The translations under genes were made by a program, and so were the position numbers. DNA of 45,931 nt from Coriobacteriia bacterium (lineage in GTDB: Bacteria > Actinomycetota > Coriobacteriia > Anaerosomatales > PALSA-660): positions 1 to 45,931 of the forward strand of contig JAHEXP010000009.1 in assembly GCA_023252055.1 (NCBI GenBank), given 5' to 3'. This document shows, piece after piece, positions 33,252-42,565 of the stretch. The notes beneath the pieces were generated by a model, which saw only the letters and a list, made by a program, of their open reading frames with translations, searched no databases and was not told where the DNA came from. Position 1 is the stretch's first letter. Every line of letters starts with the position of its first letter.

Positions 33252-34271
33252 TCACCCCTCCGCATTCGCGCCGAGGCGGATCCTCGGATCGAGGAAGGCG
33301 TAGCTGATGTCGACGAGCAGGTTCACGACGAGCACGACGACGAGGACCAGCGTCACGCCGCCGACAACCACCGGGTAGTCACGACGGCCGATCGCCTGGT
33401 AGATCATCAGGCCGACGCCCGGCCAGTTGAAGACGGTCTCGGTGAGGATGGCGCCGGAGAGCATGGCGCCCAGGTCGAGGCCGATGAACGTGACGACCGG
33501 GATGAGGGCGTTCTTCATCTCGTGCCCCCACAGCACCGAACGCTCGCGCAGGCCCTTCGCACGCGCTGTGCGCACGTAGTCCTGGCCGGCCACCTCGAGC
33601 AACTGGCTGCGCATGATGCGCGCCGCATATGCGGTCGAGACCGAAGCCAGCGTGATGCCGGGAAGGACCAGATAGACCCACGGGTCGAACGGCGAGCCGG
33701 GGCCTCCCGATCCGGAGATCGGCAGGTAGAACGACCCGCCGGTCCACTCTTTCATGAGTATGCCGAACAGGTACTGCAGCATCAGACCGAGCCAGAACAC
33801 CGGAAGGGCGACGAGGATCGAGGATCCGAGCGTCGCGAGTGTGTCCCAGATCGTGTACTGCTTGACCGCGGCGATGATGCCGATCCCGATGCCGAAGATG
33901 ATCTCGAGCCCGATCGCCGTGAACGCGAGTTCGGCGGTGTACGGATAGGTCTCCGAGAACATCTGAGTGACAGGGCGGCCGGTGGAGATCGACTCGCCCA
34001 GGTCGGGACCGGTGAACTGGAGGCCTGCCTTCGGCGTGTAGTGCACCGGGGACAGTGCGCCCAGATAGTTGACGTATTGGATGTACCACGGCTTGTCGAG
34101 GCCGTAGGAGTGGCGCAGTGCCGCATAGACCGCGGGGGGAAGTTGCTTCTCCCCCGCCTTGAGTGCCACCGGATCACCCGGCAGCACCGTCGTGATGAAG
34201 AACAGCAGCAGCGTCACCCCGAAGAACACCGGGATGAACTGCGCGAACCTTCTGAGGATGTACCGACCCAT
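33252..34271 (-). CDS. oppB: Peptide ABC transporter permease OppB/DppB
   Basis: 339 aa from the ATG at 34271. It begins MGRYILRRFAQFIPVFFGVT, the standard OppB leader helix, has LPGDPVAL after it, and carries the EAA loop YVRTARAKGLRERSVLWGHE. Six membrane helices are predicted. The first gene after the OppA-like lipoprotein gene; the 91-bp gap between them holds a strong hairpin that may lower permease expression relative to the binding protein. Confidence 0.94.
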   Translation of the reverse strand: MGRYILRRFAQFIPVFFGVTLLLFFITTVLPGDPVALKAGEKQLPPAVYAALRHSYGLDKPWYIQYVNYLGALSPVHYTPKAGLQFTGPDLGESISTGRPVTQMFSETYPYTAELAFTAIGLEIIFGIGIGIIAAVKQYTIWDTLATLGSSILVALPVFWLGLMLQYLFGILMKEWTGGSFYLPISGSGGPGSPFDPWVYLVLPGITLASVSTAYAARIMRSQLLEVAGQDYVRTARAKGLRERSVLWGHEMKNALIPVVTFIGLDLGAMLSGAILTETVFNWPGVGLMIYQAIGRRDYPVVVGGVTLVLVVVLVVNLLVDISYAFLDPRIRLGANAEG

Positions 34272-34300
34272 GTGCCGCCTTCGTTCGCCTGACATCACGC

Positions 34301-34336
34301 CGGGTGGCAGGATACCCGAGGGCATCCTGCCACCCG
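34301..34336 (-). terminator. 13-bp hairpin between oppA-like gene and oppB
   Basis: CGGGTGGCAGGAT (34301-34313) and ATCCTGCCACCCG (34324-34336) pair exactly with a 10-nt loop. No U-tract follows. Position between a binding-protein gene and its permease fits a partial terminator or an mRNA-stabilising 3' end that sets the usual excess of binding protein. Confidence 0.6.
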
Positions 34337-34362
34337 TCTAGCGTGCGTGAAATGACCCTACG

Positions 34363-36066
34363 CTACTTGGAGAGCCACACCTTCGTGAAGTCCGCGAGAT
34401 ACATCGAGGAGAAGACGAAGTCGTGAACGCGCGCAGAGGTGACGTGATGGTGCTTGTAGAACATGAGCGGGATGATCGGCAGATCCTGCCCGATCATCGT
34501 GTCGACGGCCTGATAGGCCTTGATGCGAGCGGCGGTGTCGGTGACCTTGCGGGCCTCAACGATGGCCTCATCGACTGCCGTGTTCGCGTACTTGGAGTAG
34601 TTGTCCGTCGACTTCGAGTTGAAGATCGCGTACAGGAAGTTGTCCATGATCGGGTAGTCGGCGATCCAGCCGAGACGACCGATCTGGTACTTGCCGGCGC
34701 CCAGCGCCTTCAGGTAGGTCGGGAAGTCGGTCAGCGGCGCGAGCTTGACCTTGAGGCCCAGCTTGGTCAGGTCCGACTGCACGAGCTCCATGATCTTCTG
34801 GTGACCACCGTCGGCGTTGTACGTGAGCGAGATGGTGGGGGCACCCTTGCCACCCGGGAAGCCGGCCTCGGTGAGAGCGGCGGCCGCGGCGGCCGGATCG
34901 TACTTCGAGAACGCCCAGACACCAGGCGCGTAGCCGGCGATGCCGGGAGGAATGATGTTGTCCGCAGGAGCACGAGTGCCCTCGAACAGGGTGTCGCAGA
35001 TCGCCTGGCGGTTGACGCCCAGGGAGACGGCCTTGCGCAGCGCGAGGTTCTTCATCGCCCCGTCCTTGTTGTTCACAACAAGGTAGTAGGTCGAGTTCTC
35101 GGCGCCCAGCAGGACCTGCGAGGTCGGGTTGGCGGTGAAGCCATCAGACGAGGTGCCGTACTTGGTCTGCGCATCCTTGATCTTGCCGAGCGAGATCTGC
35201 GCGAAGTCCAGGTTGCCCGACTGGAACTCGAGGTACGCGGTGTCGGGGTCCTTGAACGTCATGAAGTTGACGCCGTCGATCATCGGCTTGGCGCCGTAGT
35301 AGGAAGCGTTGGCCACGACCTTGATGTACTGACCGTGCTTCCACGGCTCGGCCATCTTGAAGGGGCCGTTGCCGACGGGCATGTCGCCGAAGGCGACCTT
35401 CGTGCCGTTGACATCGACGCCACCCTCGACGAGGGCCTTCTCGACCGGTGCCAGCGCGGGGTGGGCGACGACGTACTCGAAGTCACCGAACGGCTCGGAG
35501 AGCGTGACCTGGAACGTGAGGTCGTCTACGGCCTTCAGACCGCTCATCTCCGTGGCCTTGCCGGCCTGAACGTCGGCGTAGCCCTCGACCGCACCGAGGT
35601 GATAGCTGATCTGCGACGGGTCGACCTTCTTCGTCGCGGTGTTCAGCGTCTGCGGATTGGCGATGCGGTTCCAGGCGTAGACGAAGTCCGACGCCTTGAC
35701 CGGGGTGCCGTCCGAGAACTTGTCGTTCGGATCAAGCTTGAACGTCCAGACGGTCGCGTCAGCGTTGGCGCTCCAGGACGCGGCTGCGGCCGGAACCAGC
35801 TTGGACGCATCCATCGGGTCGAACCCGGTGAGGCTCGTGAAGAGCTGGTGCACGACCTGCACGCCCTCGGACTCCTGGGCGTTGTACGGGTCGATAGCCG
35901 CCGGGTCGCCGATGTAGAAGCTCATCGTGCCACCCTTGACCGGCGTGTTCGACGTTGTGTTCCCACCGTCGGTGGTGCTCGTCTTGGGTGCGCAACCTGC
36001 AAGCGCACCGACGACGAGAGCACATGCGGCGAGGACCGCGAGACTCTTTGTGAAACGGCTCCTCAT
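34363..36066 (-). CDS. oppA: Peptide-binding lipoprotein OppA/DppA
   Basis: 567 aa from the ATG at 36066. Signal peptide MRSRFTKSLAVLAACALVVG ends in lipobox LAGC, so the mature protein is lipid-anchored at Cys. SBP family 5 features include DPYNAQESEGVQVV, VKASDFVYAWNRI and LGWIADYPIMDNFL. It heads the oppBCDF operon and captures peptides for it; specificity not readable. It is a close paralog of the protein at 25018-26724. AAGGGGG lies about 10 nt before the ATG; a longer frame upstream exists but lacks a ribosome site. Its promoter was not identified with confidence. Confidence 0.94.
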   Translation of the reverse strand: MRSRFTKSLAVLAACALVVGALAGCAPKTSTTDGGNTTSNTPVKGGTMSFYIGDPAAIDPYNAQESEGVQVVHQLFTSLTGFDPMDASKLVPAAAASWSANADATVWTFKLDPNDKFSDGTPVKASDFVYAWNRIANPQTLNTATKKVDPSQISYHLGAVEGYADVQAGKATEMSGLKAVDDLTFQVTLSEPFGDFEYVVAHPALAPVEKALVEGGVDVNGTKVAFGDMPVGNGPFKMAEPWKHGQYIKVVANASYYGAKPMIDGVNFMTFKDPDTAYLEFQSGNLDFAQISLGKIKDAQTKYGTSSDGFTANPTSQVLLGAENSTYYLVVNNKDGAMKNLALRKAVSLGVNRQAICDTLFEGTRAPADNIIPPGIAGYAPGVWAFSKYDPAAAAAALTEAGFPGGKGAPTISLTYNADGGHQKIMELVQSDLTKLGLKVKLAPLTDFPTYLKALGAGKYQIGRLGWIADYPIMDNFLYAIFNSKSTDNYSKYANTAVDEAIVEARKVTDTAARIKAYQAVDTMIGQDLPIIPLMFYKHHHVTSARVHDFVFSSMYLADFTKVWLSK

Positions 36067-36378
36067 AACGTGAATGCCCCCTTCCTGCGTTGACAATACG
36101 TCGTGCTGATACGTTCAAGTCCCTCTTCGTTCCCGCATCCCCCACCCGGTGACCAGCCAGGAACGGGGTCCGCGAACAGAGAGGAACCGGTCCGCTACGT
36201 GATACCACGGACATATCGCCTGTGAGTTTCCCCCTAGGAGCAGCGGCAGCGCAAGTACGAAGCCGCGTGACGGATGCCGTGGGGATGCATGAAACTCGAA
36301 ACGGCGGAGGCCCGAGCGCATTGACCCGGACCTCCGGAGCCGTTCATTGGATAACGCACAGGCTCTATGCTTCCCGCG
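36067..36378. other. 312-bp intergenic region between oppA and secG
   Basis: No gene seen. It holds the secG-side hairpin (36300-36344) and the leader of the opp operon. TTGAAC followed after 14 bp by TATTGT (minus strand, about 36085-36115) is too tightly spaced to be called. A weak GG-N10-GC match at 36249-36264 does not meet the sigma-54 consensus. Confidence 0.5.
36300..36344 (-). terminator. Probable secG terminator
   Basis: AACGGC-GGAGG (36300-36310) pairs with CCTCC-(GGA)-GCCGTT (36331-36344), 11 bp with a 3-nt bulge and a 20-nt loop. On the minus strand it is followed by TTTCGAGTTTC, a broken U-rich tail. It starts about 35 bp after the secG stop. Confidence 0.5.
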
Positions 36379-36687
36379 TCAGACGGGACGGTAGACCATC
36401 ATCAGGAGCAGCGAGGTGAGCGCCCATCCGACGGCCAGGCCGATCGTGATCCGGTCGAGGTTCTTCTCGATGATGCTCGTGCCGGTTGCGGCCGACGACA
36501 TGCCGCCGAACATCGACGACAACCCCGTGCCTTTCCCCGAGTGCAGGAGTACGAAAACGATGAGCCCGACCGCGAGCATCAGGTGGATCGCCACGAGGAT
36601 GTAGACGAGGGGGCTGACGCCGGACGACGTGACCGCCGTGGACGCAGCTGCGGCGGCAGTCGCCGCTACCGTGGATGTCGCTGCCAA
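36379..36687 (-). CDS. secG: Preprotein translocase subunit SecG
   Basis: 102 aa with a low-complexity Ala/Thr/Ser N-terminus, two membrane helices (about 27-48 and 79-98) and between them the SecG signature LHSGKGTGLSSMFGG. It assists SecYE in export. The start codon is TTG at 36687, preceded by AAGGAG at 7 nt; no better ATG or GTG exists at this point. It follows the glycolytic genes, as in other Gram-positives, but has its own promoter at 36769-36797. Confidence 0.93.
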   Translation of the reverse strand: MAATSTVAATAAAAASTAVTSSGVSPLVYILVAIHLMLAVGLIVFVLLHSGKGTGLSSMFGGMSSAATGTSIIEKNLDRITIGLAVGWALTSLLLMMVYRPV

Positions 36688-36768
36688 GACTCTCTCCTTC
36701 TATGTACGTCCGCGCCGCCGGACCCGTGCCGCGACGTCGTGAAGACCGGGTTGGTGTGAGCACGCGCA

Positions 36769-36797
36769 AGTATACGCACACGCGAGCGGCGGCTCAA
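36769..36797 (-). promoter_or_regulatory. Promoter of secG
   Basis: Minus-strand TTGAGC (36797-36792) and TATACT (36774-36769) are 17 bp apart, about 82 bp before the TTG start codon. Confidence 0.7.
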
Positions 36798-36803
36798 CCG
36801 CCG

Positions 36804-36829
36804 AAACGGCCGGAGGACGGCGCCGGCCG
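36804..36829 (-). terminator. Probable terminator after gpmI
   Basis: On the minus strand CGGCCGG (36829-36823) pairs with CCGGCCG (36813-36807), 7 bp with a 9-nt loop, followed by TTTCGG. It lies about 27 bp after the gpmI stop and immediately before the secG promoter. Confidence 0.5.
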
Positions 36830-36855
36830 CGGTCCCGCCGAGTCGGGCCTCTTCC

Positions 36856-38424
36856 TTAACGTTCGACGAGACTCGCGCCCGTCCACTGCGTCGGTGCCGC
36901 GACGCCGATGAGATCGAGGACGGTGGGCGCCACGTCCGCGAGCTTGCCGCTTTCGCGAAGTGCCCGGACGCCATCGGCGACGCACAGCAGCGGCACGTCG
37001 TTGGCGGTGTGAGCGGTGAACGGGCTGACGCCGTCATCGGCCAGCATCTTCTCGGCGTTGCCGTGGTCAGCGGTGATGAGCACCGCACCGCCACGTGCCT
37101 GAACGGCTTCGACCACGCGCCCGACGGCGTCATCGACCGCTTCGACGGCGGCTACAGCTGCGCCCAGCACCCCCGTATGTCCCACCATGTCGCAGTTAGC
37201 GTAGTTCACGATGTAGACGTCCGCGGAGTTGCGCCCGATCTCAGCGACCAAGCGAGCGGTGACCTCGCGCTCGCTCATGTCGGGCTTGAGGTCGTAGGTG
37301 GCGACCTTCGGGCTCGGGATGAGAACGCGCTGCTCCCCCGGCTTCGGCGGTTCGGCGCCACCATTGAAGAAGAACGTCACGTGAGCGTACTTCTCGGTTT
37401 CCGCGATGTGCAGCTGACGCAGGCCTGCGCCGGACAGCACGTCGGCGAGGGTGCAGCACGGCAGCGCCTTCGCGAACGCAACGGGTGCGGGGATCTTTGG
37501 GTCGTACTCCGTGAGGCACACGAAACGGAGCGCAGGGACCTCGGGCCGCTCGAACTCGTCGAAGCCCGGGTCCACGAGCGAGCGGGTGATCTCGCGCGCC
37601 CGGTCCGGCCGGAAGTTGAAGAACACGACCGCGTCGCCGTCGCGCATCCGGCCGTCGACGCCGTCGATCGCGACCGGCGCGACGAACTCGTCGGTGACGC
37701 CGTCCGCGTAGCTGGACTCCACGGCGCGCACGGCGCTGGCCGAGGAGCGGCCCTCGCCCATCACGAGAAGGCGCCAGGCGCGACGCACGCGCTCCCAGCG
37801 GTTGTCGCGGTCCATCGCCCAGTAGCGGCCGCACACGCTCGCCACAACTCCCACACCGAGTCGCTCCATCGTCGCCTCGAGCGAGGTCAGGAAACCCGCC
37901 CCGGATTCGGGCGCGACATCGCGGCCGTCGAGGAACGCGTGCACGAACACATTCGAGGCGCCCCGCTCGCCGGCGAGCTCCATCAGAGCGTCGAGGTGCC
38001 GTATGTGACTGTGGACGCCGCCGTCGGACACGAGGCCCATGAAGTGCACCGCCCGGCCCTCTGCAACGGCGGCGTCGATCGCATCGAGCAGGACCGCGTT
38101 CTCGCGGATCGAGCCGTCCTCGATCGCGCAATCGATCCGGGTGAGCTCCTGGTACACGACCCGCCCCGAACCCATGTTCAGGTGGCCCACCTCGGAGTTG
38201 CCCATCTGGCCGTCGGGAAGGCCCACCGCCAGTCCGGAGCAGGCCAGCGACGCATGCGGATACTCGGCGAACAGCCGATCGAGGTTCGGGGTGTGCGCCA
38301 GCGAGATGGCGTTGCCGGGACCCGCCGGCGCGATGCCGTAGCCGTCCATGATGACGAGCGCCAGCGGCAGTCGCAGCGATGCGCACTGCTCGGGTGCAGC
38401 CGGCGTGAAATCCCCGGAGGTCAC
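36856..38424 (-). CDS. gpmI: 2,3-bisphosphoglycerate-independent phosphoglycerate mutase
   Basis: 522 aa, the two-domain Mn-dependent iPGM. It has the metal Asp in VIMDGYG (D27), the phosphoserine nucleophile in GNSEVGHLNMGSG (S77), DGRDVAPESG, RYWAMDRDNRW and ITADHGNAE near the end. It interconverts 3- and 2-phosphoglycerate in lower glycolysis. The GTG start overlaps the tpiA stop by 4 bp (GTGA), so they are translationally coupled. Position between tpiA and secG differs from the common actinobacterial tpiA-secG order. Confidence 0.97.
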   Translation of the reverse strand: MTSGDFTPAAPEQCASLRLPLALVIMDGYGIAPAGPGNAISLAHTPNLDRLFAEYPHASLACSGLAVGLPDGQMGNSEVGHLNMGSGRVVYQELTRIDCAIEDGSIRENAVLLDAIDAAVAEGRAVHFMGLVSDGGVHSHIRHLDALMELAGERGASNVFVHAFLDGRDVAPESGAGFLTSLEATMERLGVGVVASVCGRYWAMDRDNRWERVRRAWRLLVMGEGRSSASAVRAVESSYADGVTDEFVAPVAIDGVDGRMRDGDAVVFFNFRPDRAREITRSLVDPGFDEFERPEVPALRFVCLTEYDPKIPAPVAFAKALPCCTLADVLSGAGLRQLHIAETEKYAHVTFFFNGGAEPPKPGEQRVLIPSPKVATYDLKPDMSEREVTARLVAEIGRNSADVYIVNYANCDMVGHTGVLGAAVAAVEAVDDAVGRVVEAVQARGGAVLITADHGNAEKMLADDGVSPFTAHTANDVPLLCVADGVRALRESGKLADVAPTVLDLIGVAAPTQWTGASLVER

Positions 38425-39194
38425 GACGCGGCGTGCACGATATCGGAGAACGCGTCGGCCTTGAGCGCCGCGCCGCCCACCAAGGCGCCGTCGATATCCG
38501 GCTCGCCGAAGAACATGGAGGCGTTCTCGGGCTTCACGGAACCGCCGTAGAGCACGCGCGCGGCCTGCGCCGCCGGAGGCCCATACATCGCGCCTACGGT
38601 GGCGCGGATCATGCGGGCGACGTCGTTGGCCTTCTCCGGCGTGGGCGTGTGCCCGGTCCCGATGGCCCAGATCGGCTCGTACGCGACGATGAGCGCCGAC
38701 GCCTGCTCTGCGGTGAGGCCGGCCAGGCCGGCTCGGATCTGACCGCGCACGAACTCCTCGGTCTTACCGGCCTCGTAGAGCGCGAGCGACTCCCCGCAGC
38801 ACACGATCGGCGTGATGCCGTGACGGTGGAGCGCGTGGACCTTCAGGTTCACGGTCTCGTCGGTCTCGCCGAAGTACTCACGCCGCTCGGAGTGCCCGAC
38901 GATGCAGTAGTTGCAGCGCAGGTCGACGAGCATGCGGGGCGCGATGGCGCCGGTGTAGGCGCCCTCCTCTTCCCAGTGCACGTCCTGCGCGCCAAGGCCC
39001 AAGCGCAGGTGGTCGAGTTCGATGATCGTCGAGGCCGCCTTCAGCCCGGTGAACGGCGGACAGACCACCACGTCGACGCGGTCCCATACGTCCGAGACGA
39101 CGTCCTGAACGTGGTCGATCAGCACCGCCCCTTCGCCGGAGGTGGTGAACATCTTCCAGTTGCCGGCGACCATCGGGGTGCGGGACCCGCTCAT
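38421..39194 (-). CDS. tpiA: Triose-phosphate isomerase
   Basis: 257 aa. Catalytic residues are present: AGNWKM (N12, K14), GHSERR (H101) and AYEPIWAIGTG (E173), with the phosphate loop GGSVKPEN. It interconverts dihydroxyacetone phosphate and glyceraldehyde 3-phosphate. The ATG at 39194 has AGGAGGG 6 nt upstream. A 10-bp hairpin lies in the 66-bp gap after pgk. Confidence 0.97.
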   Translation of the reverse strand: MSGSRTPMVAGNWKMFTTSGEGAVLIDHVQDVVSDVWDRVDVVVCPPFTGLKAASTIIELDHLRLGLGAQDVHWEEEGAYTGAIAPRMLVDLRCNYCIVGHSERREYFGETDETVNLKVHALHRHGITPIVCCGESLALYEAGKTEEFVRGQIRAGLAGLTAEQASALIVAYEPIWAIGTGHTPTPEKANDVARMIRATVGAMYGPPAAQAARVLYGGSVKPENASMFFGEPDIDGALVGGAALKADAFSDIVHAAS

Positions 39195-39216
39195 GCTTGC
39201 CCTCCTACTGATGAGA

Positions 39217-39263
39217 TGTGGTCCGTACTGGAGCACGGACCACAGGTTGTGGATGATGCATCA
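39217..39263 (-). other. Hairpin and palindrome between pgk and tpiA
   Basis: TGTGGTCCGT (39217-39226) and ACGGACCACA (39235-39244) pair exactly with an 8-nt loop; next to it TGATGCATCA (39254-39263) is a palindrome overlapping the pgk stop. No U-tract. Likely an mRNA-processing or stability element within the glycolytic operon. Confidence 0.45.
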
Positions 39264-40448
39264 GGCGTCTTGGAGCGCCGCGATCCCGGGCAGCTCGGAC
39301 CCTTCGAGCAACTTCATGGACGCGCCGCCGCCGGTGGAGACGAAGGTGACGCGTTCCTCCAAGTCGAACTTCTTGAGCGCCGCGACCGAGTCGCCGCCGC
39401 CCACGACGGACACCGCGCGGTTGTTGCGCGAGACAGCGAGCGCGACCTGTTTCGTCCCATTCTCGAACGGCGCCATCTCGAACACACCCATCGGCCCGTT
39501 CCAGAAGATCGTGCGCGCCGAAGTGATCTCGCCCTTGAACAGCTCGACCGTCGTCGGCCCGATGTCCAAGCCCATCATGCCGGCCGGGATCTCCTCGCGG
39601 GCGACGATGCGCGTCTCGACATCCGGCTCGATCGCTTCAGCGATGACGAAGTCGACCGGGAGCATGAGCCCCACGCCCTTCTCCGTCGCCTTTGCGAGCA
39701 TCGCCTTGGCCGGCTCCACCCACTCCTGCTCGACGAGCGAGTTCCCCACGCCGATGCCCTTGGCCACCAGCAGCGTGAAGCACATGCCGCCACCGATGAT
39801 GAGCGTGTCGACGCAGTCGAGCAGGCGGTCGATGACGCCGAACTTGTCGGAGACCTTCGAGCCGCCGAGTATCGCCACGAACGGGCGCTCGGGGTGCGCG
39901 AGCATCGCGGTGAGCGTCTCGACCTCGCGAGCCAGCAACAGTCCCGCATATGCGGGCAGGACGTGCGCGACGCCCTCCGTGGAGGCGTGGGCGCGGTGCG
40001 CCGCCCCGAACGCATCGTTCACGTAGATATCGCCGAGTGACGCCAGCGCCTTCGCGAACTCCGGGTCGTTGGCCTTCTCGCCCGGATCGAAGCGGACGTT
40101 CTCCAACATGATGATCTCGCCGTCGACCATGCGGTCCACGGCCTCGTGCGCCTCGGGGCCCACTATGTCGTCGACGAAGACGACGTTGCGGCCCAGCAAG
40201 CGCTGCAGCACGCGCCTGACCGGGCGCAACGAGAACTGCGGGTCCGGCGCGCCCTTGGGGCGGCCCAGATGGCTCATGACGATGACGCGCGCGCCGTGGT
40301 CCACGAGATAGCGCAGGGTTGGAAGCGCCGCGCGCACGCGCGTGTCGTCGGTGACGAGCCCGTCTGAGAGCGGCACGTTGAAATCCACGCGAACGAGCAC
40401 GCGTTTCCCGCGGACGTCGGCGTCCTTGATCGTCTTCTTGTCGAACAC
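39261..40448 (-). CDS. pgk: Phosphoglycerate kinase
   Basis: 395 aa, full length. Substrate-side motifs RVLVRVDFNVP, MSHLGRPKG and LENVRFDPGE and nucleotide-side GGSKVSDKFGV, WNGPMGVFE and GGGDSVAAL are all intact. It makes ATP and 3-phosphoglycerate from 1,3-bisphosphoglycerate. The GTG start has GAGGA 4 nt upstream; 14 bp after gap. Confidence 0.97.
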   Translation of the reverse strand: MFDKKTIKDADVRGKRVLVRVDFNVPLSDGLVTDDTRVRAALPTLRYLVDHGARVIVMSHLGRPKGAPDPQFSLRPVRRVLQRLLGRNVVFVDDIVGPEAHEAVDRMVDGEIIMLENVRFDPGEKANDPEFAKALASLGDIYVNDAFGAAHRAHASTEGVAHVLPAYAGLLLAREVETLTAMLAHPERPFVAILGGSKVSDKFGVIDRLLDCVDTLIIGGGMCFTLLVAKGIGVGNSLVEQEWVEPAKAMLAKATEKGVGLMLPVDFVIAEAIEPDVETRIVAREEIPAGMMGLDIGPTTVELFKGEITSARTIFWNGPMGVFEMAPFENGTKQVALAVSRNNRAVSVVGGGDSVAALKKFDLEERVTFVSTGGGASMKLLEGSELPGIAALQDA

Positions 40449-40462
40449 GCTTCCTCGTCCCC

Positions 40463-41581
<1,119 letters not shown>

Positions 41582-42565
41582 CTAACCTTTACCGCCGCCG
41601 GGTCGCGAGTCAAGCGACCCCTCGAACGCGGCCTTCGTGCGCAACTCGGCCGCGAGTGACTCGATGCGGCGGATGCGGTGGTAGACGGCGGACTTCGACA
41701 GCGGCGGCGTCGCGTACTCCCCCAGCTCGCGGATCGAGACGTCGGGGTGGTCGAGGCGCAACTGCGCGAGTTCCTGGAGCGCAGGCGGCAGCCAGACCAG
41801 ACCGTGGAGGTCCGCCAGGTAGCGGATGTCCTCGACCTGGGCGATGGCGGCGTCGGCGGACTTCTGCAGGTTCGCGGTCTCCGCGTTCACGAGTCGGTTC
41901 ACGTCGTTGCGCATCGACTTCAGGATGCGTACGTCTTCGGTGCGCAGCAGGGCGCGATGCGCCCCCACCAAGGCGAGGAAGGTGACGATCGGCTCGGCGC
42001 CCTTGAGGTACACGGCGAACAACCCGCGACGCCTCGTCACGCGCGCCTCGATCCCGAAGCGCGCCATGAGCCCCACGAGGTCCCGGGCGTGCTGTTCGGT
42101 CTCGGCGGTGAGTTCGAAGTGGAAGTCGCCGTGCGGGTCGGCGACGAAGCCGCCGCCGAGGAAGGCGCCGCGCAGGTACGACACCGCGCAGCAATCCTTG
42201 CGCACCAGGCGCGCCGGTACCCCGTAGGTCAGGCCGCCCACCTCGTCGAGGATGCCGAGGTCCGCGAGCGCCGAGGTGAGGGCGGGCTGGCTCGGCACGG
42301 TGATCAGGTAGTTGTTGGTCTTGTGCAGGACGCTTCGGCGCACTGTGAGCTCGGTCTTCAAGCCGTACAGCGTGTGCATGAGCTTGATCGCCTTGCGGGC
42401 GACCGGTGCGGTCTCCGTGGCCATCTCGAGACGGAATCGCTCTCCGCCGGCGAGGTGGATCGTCCCCTCTACGCGCATGAGTGCGGACAGCTCAGCACGC
42501 GGACAGCACGAGCGCGGGGTTGCGACCCGCGAGAGCTCCTCCTTCACTTCCGCGGTGAAGCTCAC
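41582..42565 (-). CDS. whiA: DNA-binding protein WhiA
   Basis: 327 aa. The N-terminal part is the degenerate LAGLIDADG homing-endonuclease-like fold (SYLRGAFLGGGFVADPHGDFHFEL) and the C-terminal part a helix-turn-helix (DVSIRELGEYATPPLSKSAVYHR). In Streptomyces it controls sporulation; in Bacillus it affects division. The GTG start abuts the yvcK stop (TGAGTG). Its presence next to yvcK and rapZ is a conserved Gram-positive arrangement. Confidence 0.96.
   Translation of the reverse strand: MSFTAEVKEELSRVATPRSCCPRAELSALMRVEGTIHLAGGERFRLEMATETAPVARKAIKLMHTLYGLKTELTVRRSVLHKTNNYLITVPSQPALTSALADLGILDEVGGLTYGVPARLVRKDCCAVSYLRGAFLGGGFVADPHGDFHFELTAETEQHARDLVGLMARFGIEARVTRRRGLFAVYLKGAEPIVTFLALVGAHRALLRTEDVRILKSMRNDVNRLVNAETANLQKSADAAIAQVEDIRYLADLHGLVWLPPALQELAQLRLDHPDVSIRELGEYATPPLSKSAVYHRIRRIESLAAELRTKAAFEGSLDSRPGGGKG

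Noticed and set aside
36249-36264. Weak GG-N10-GC match upstream of oppA
   Set aside because: Only GGC and TTGC agree, the rest of the -24 element differs, and the leader would be over 150 nt.
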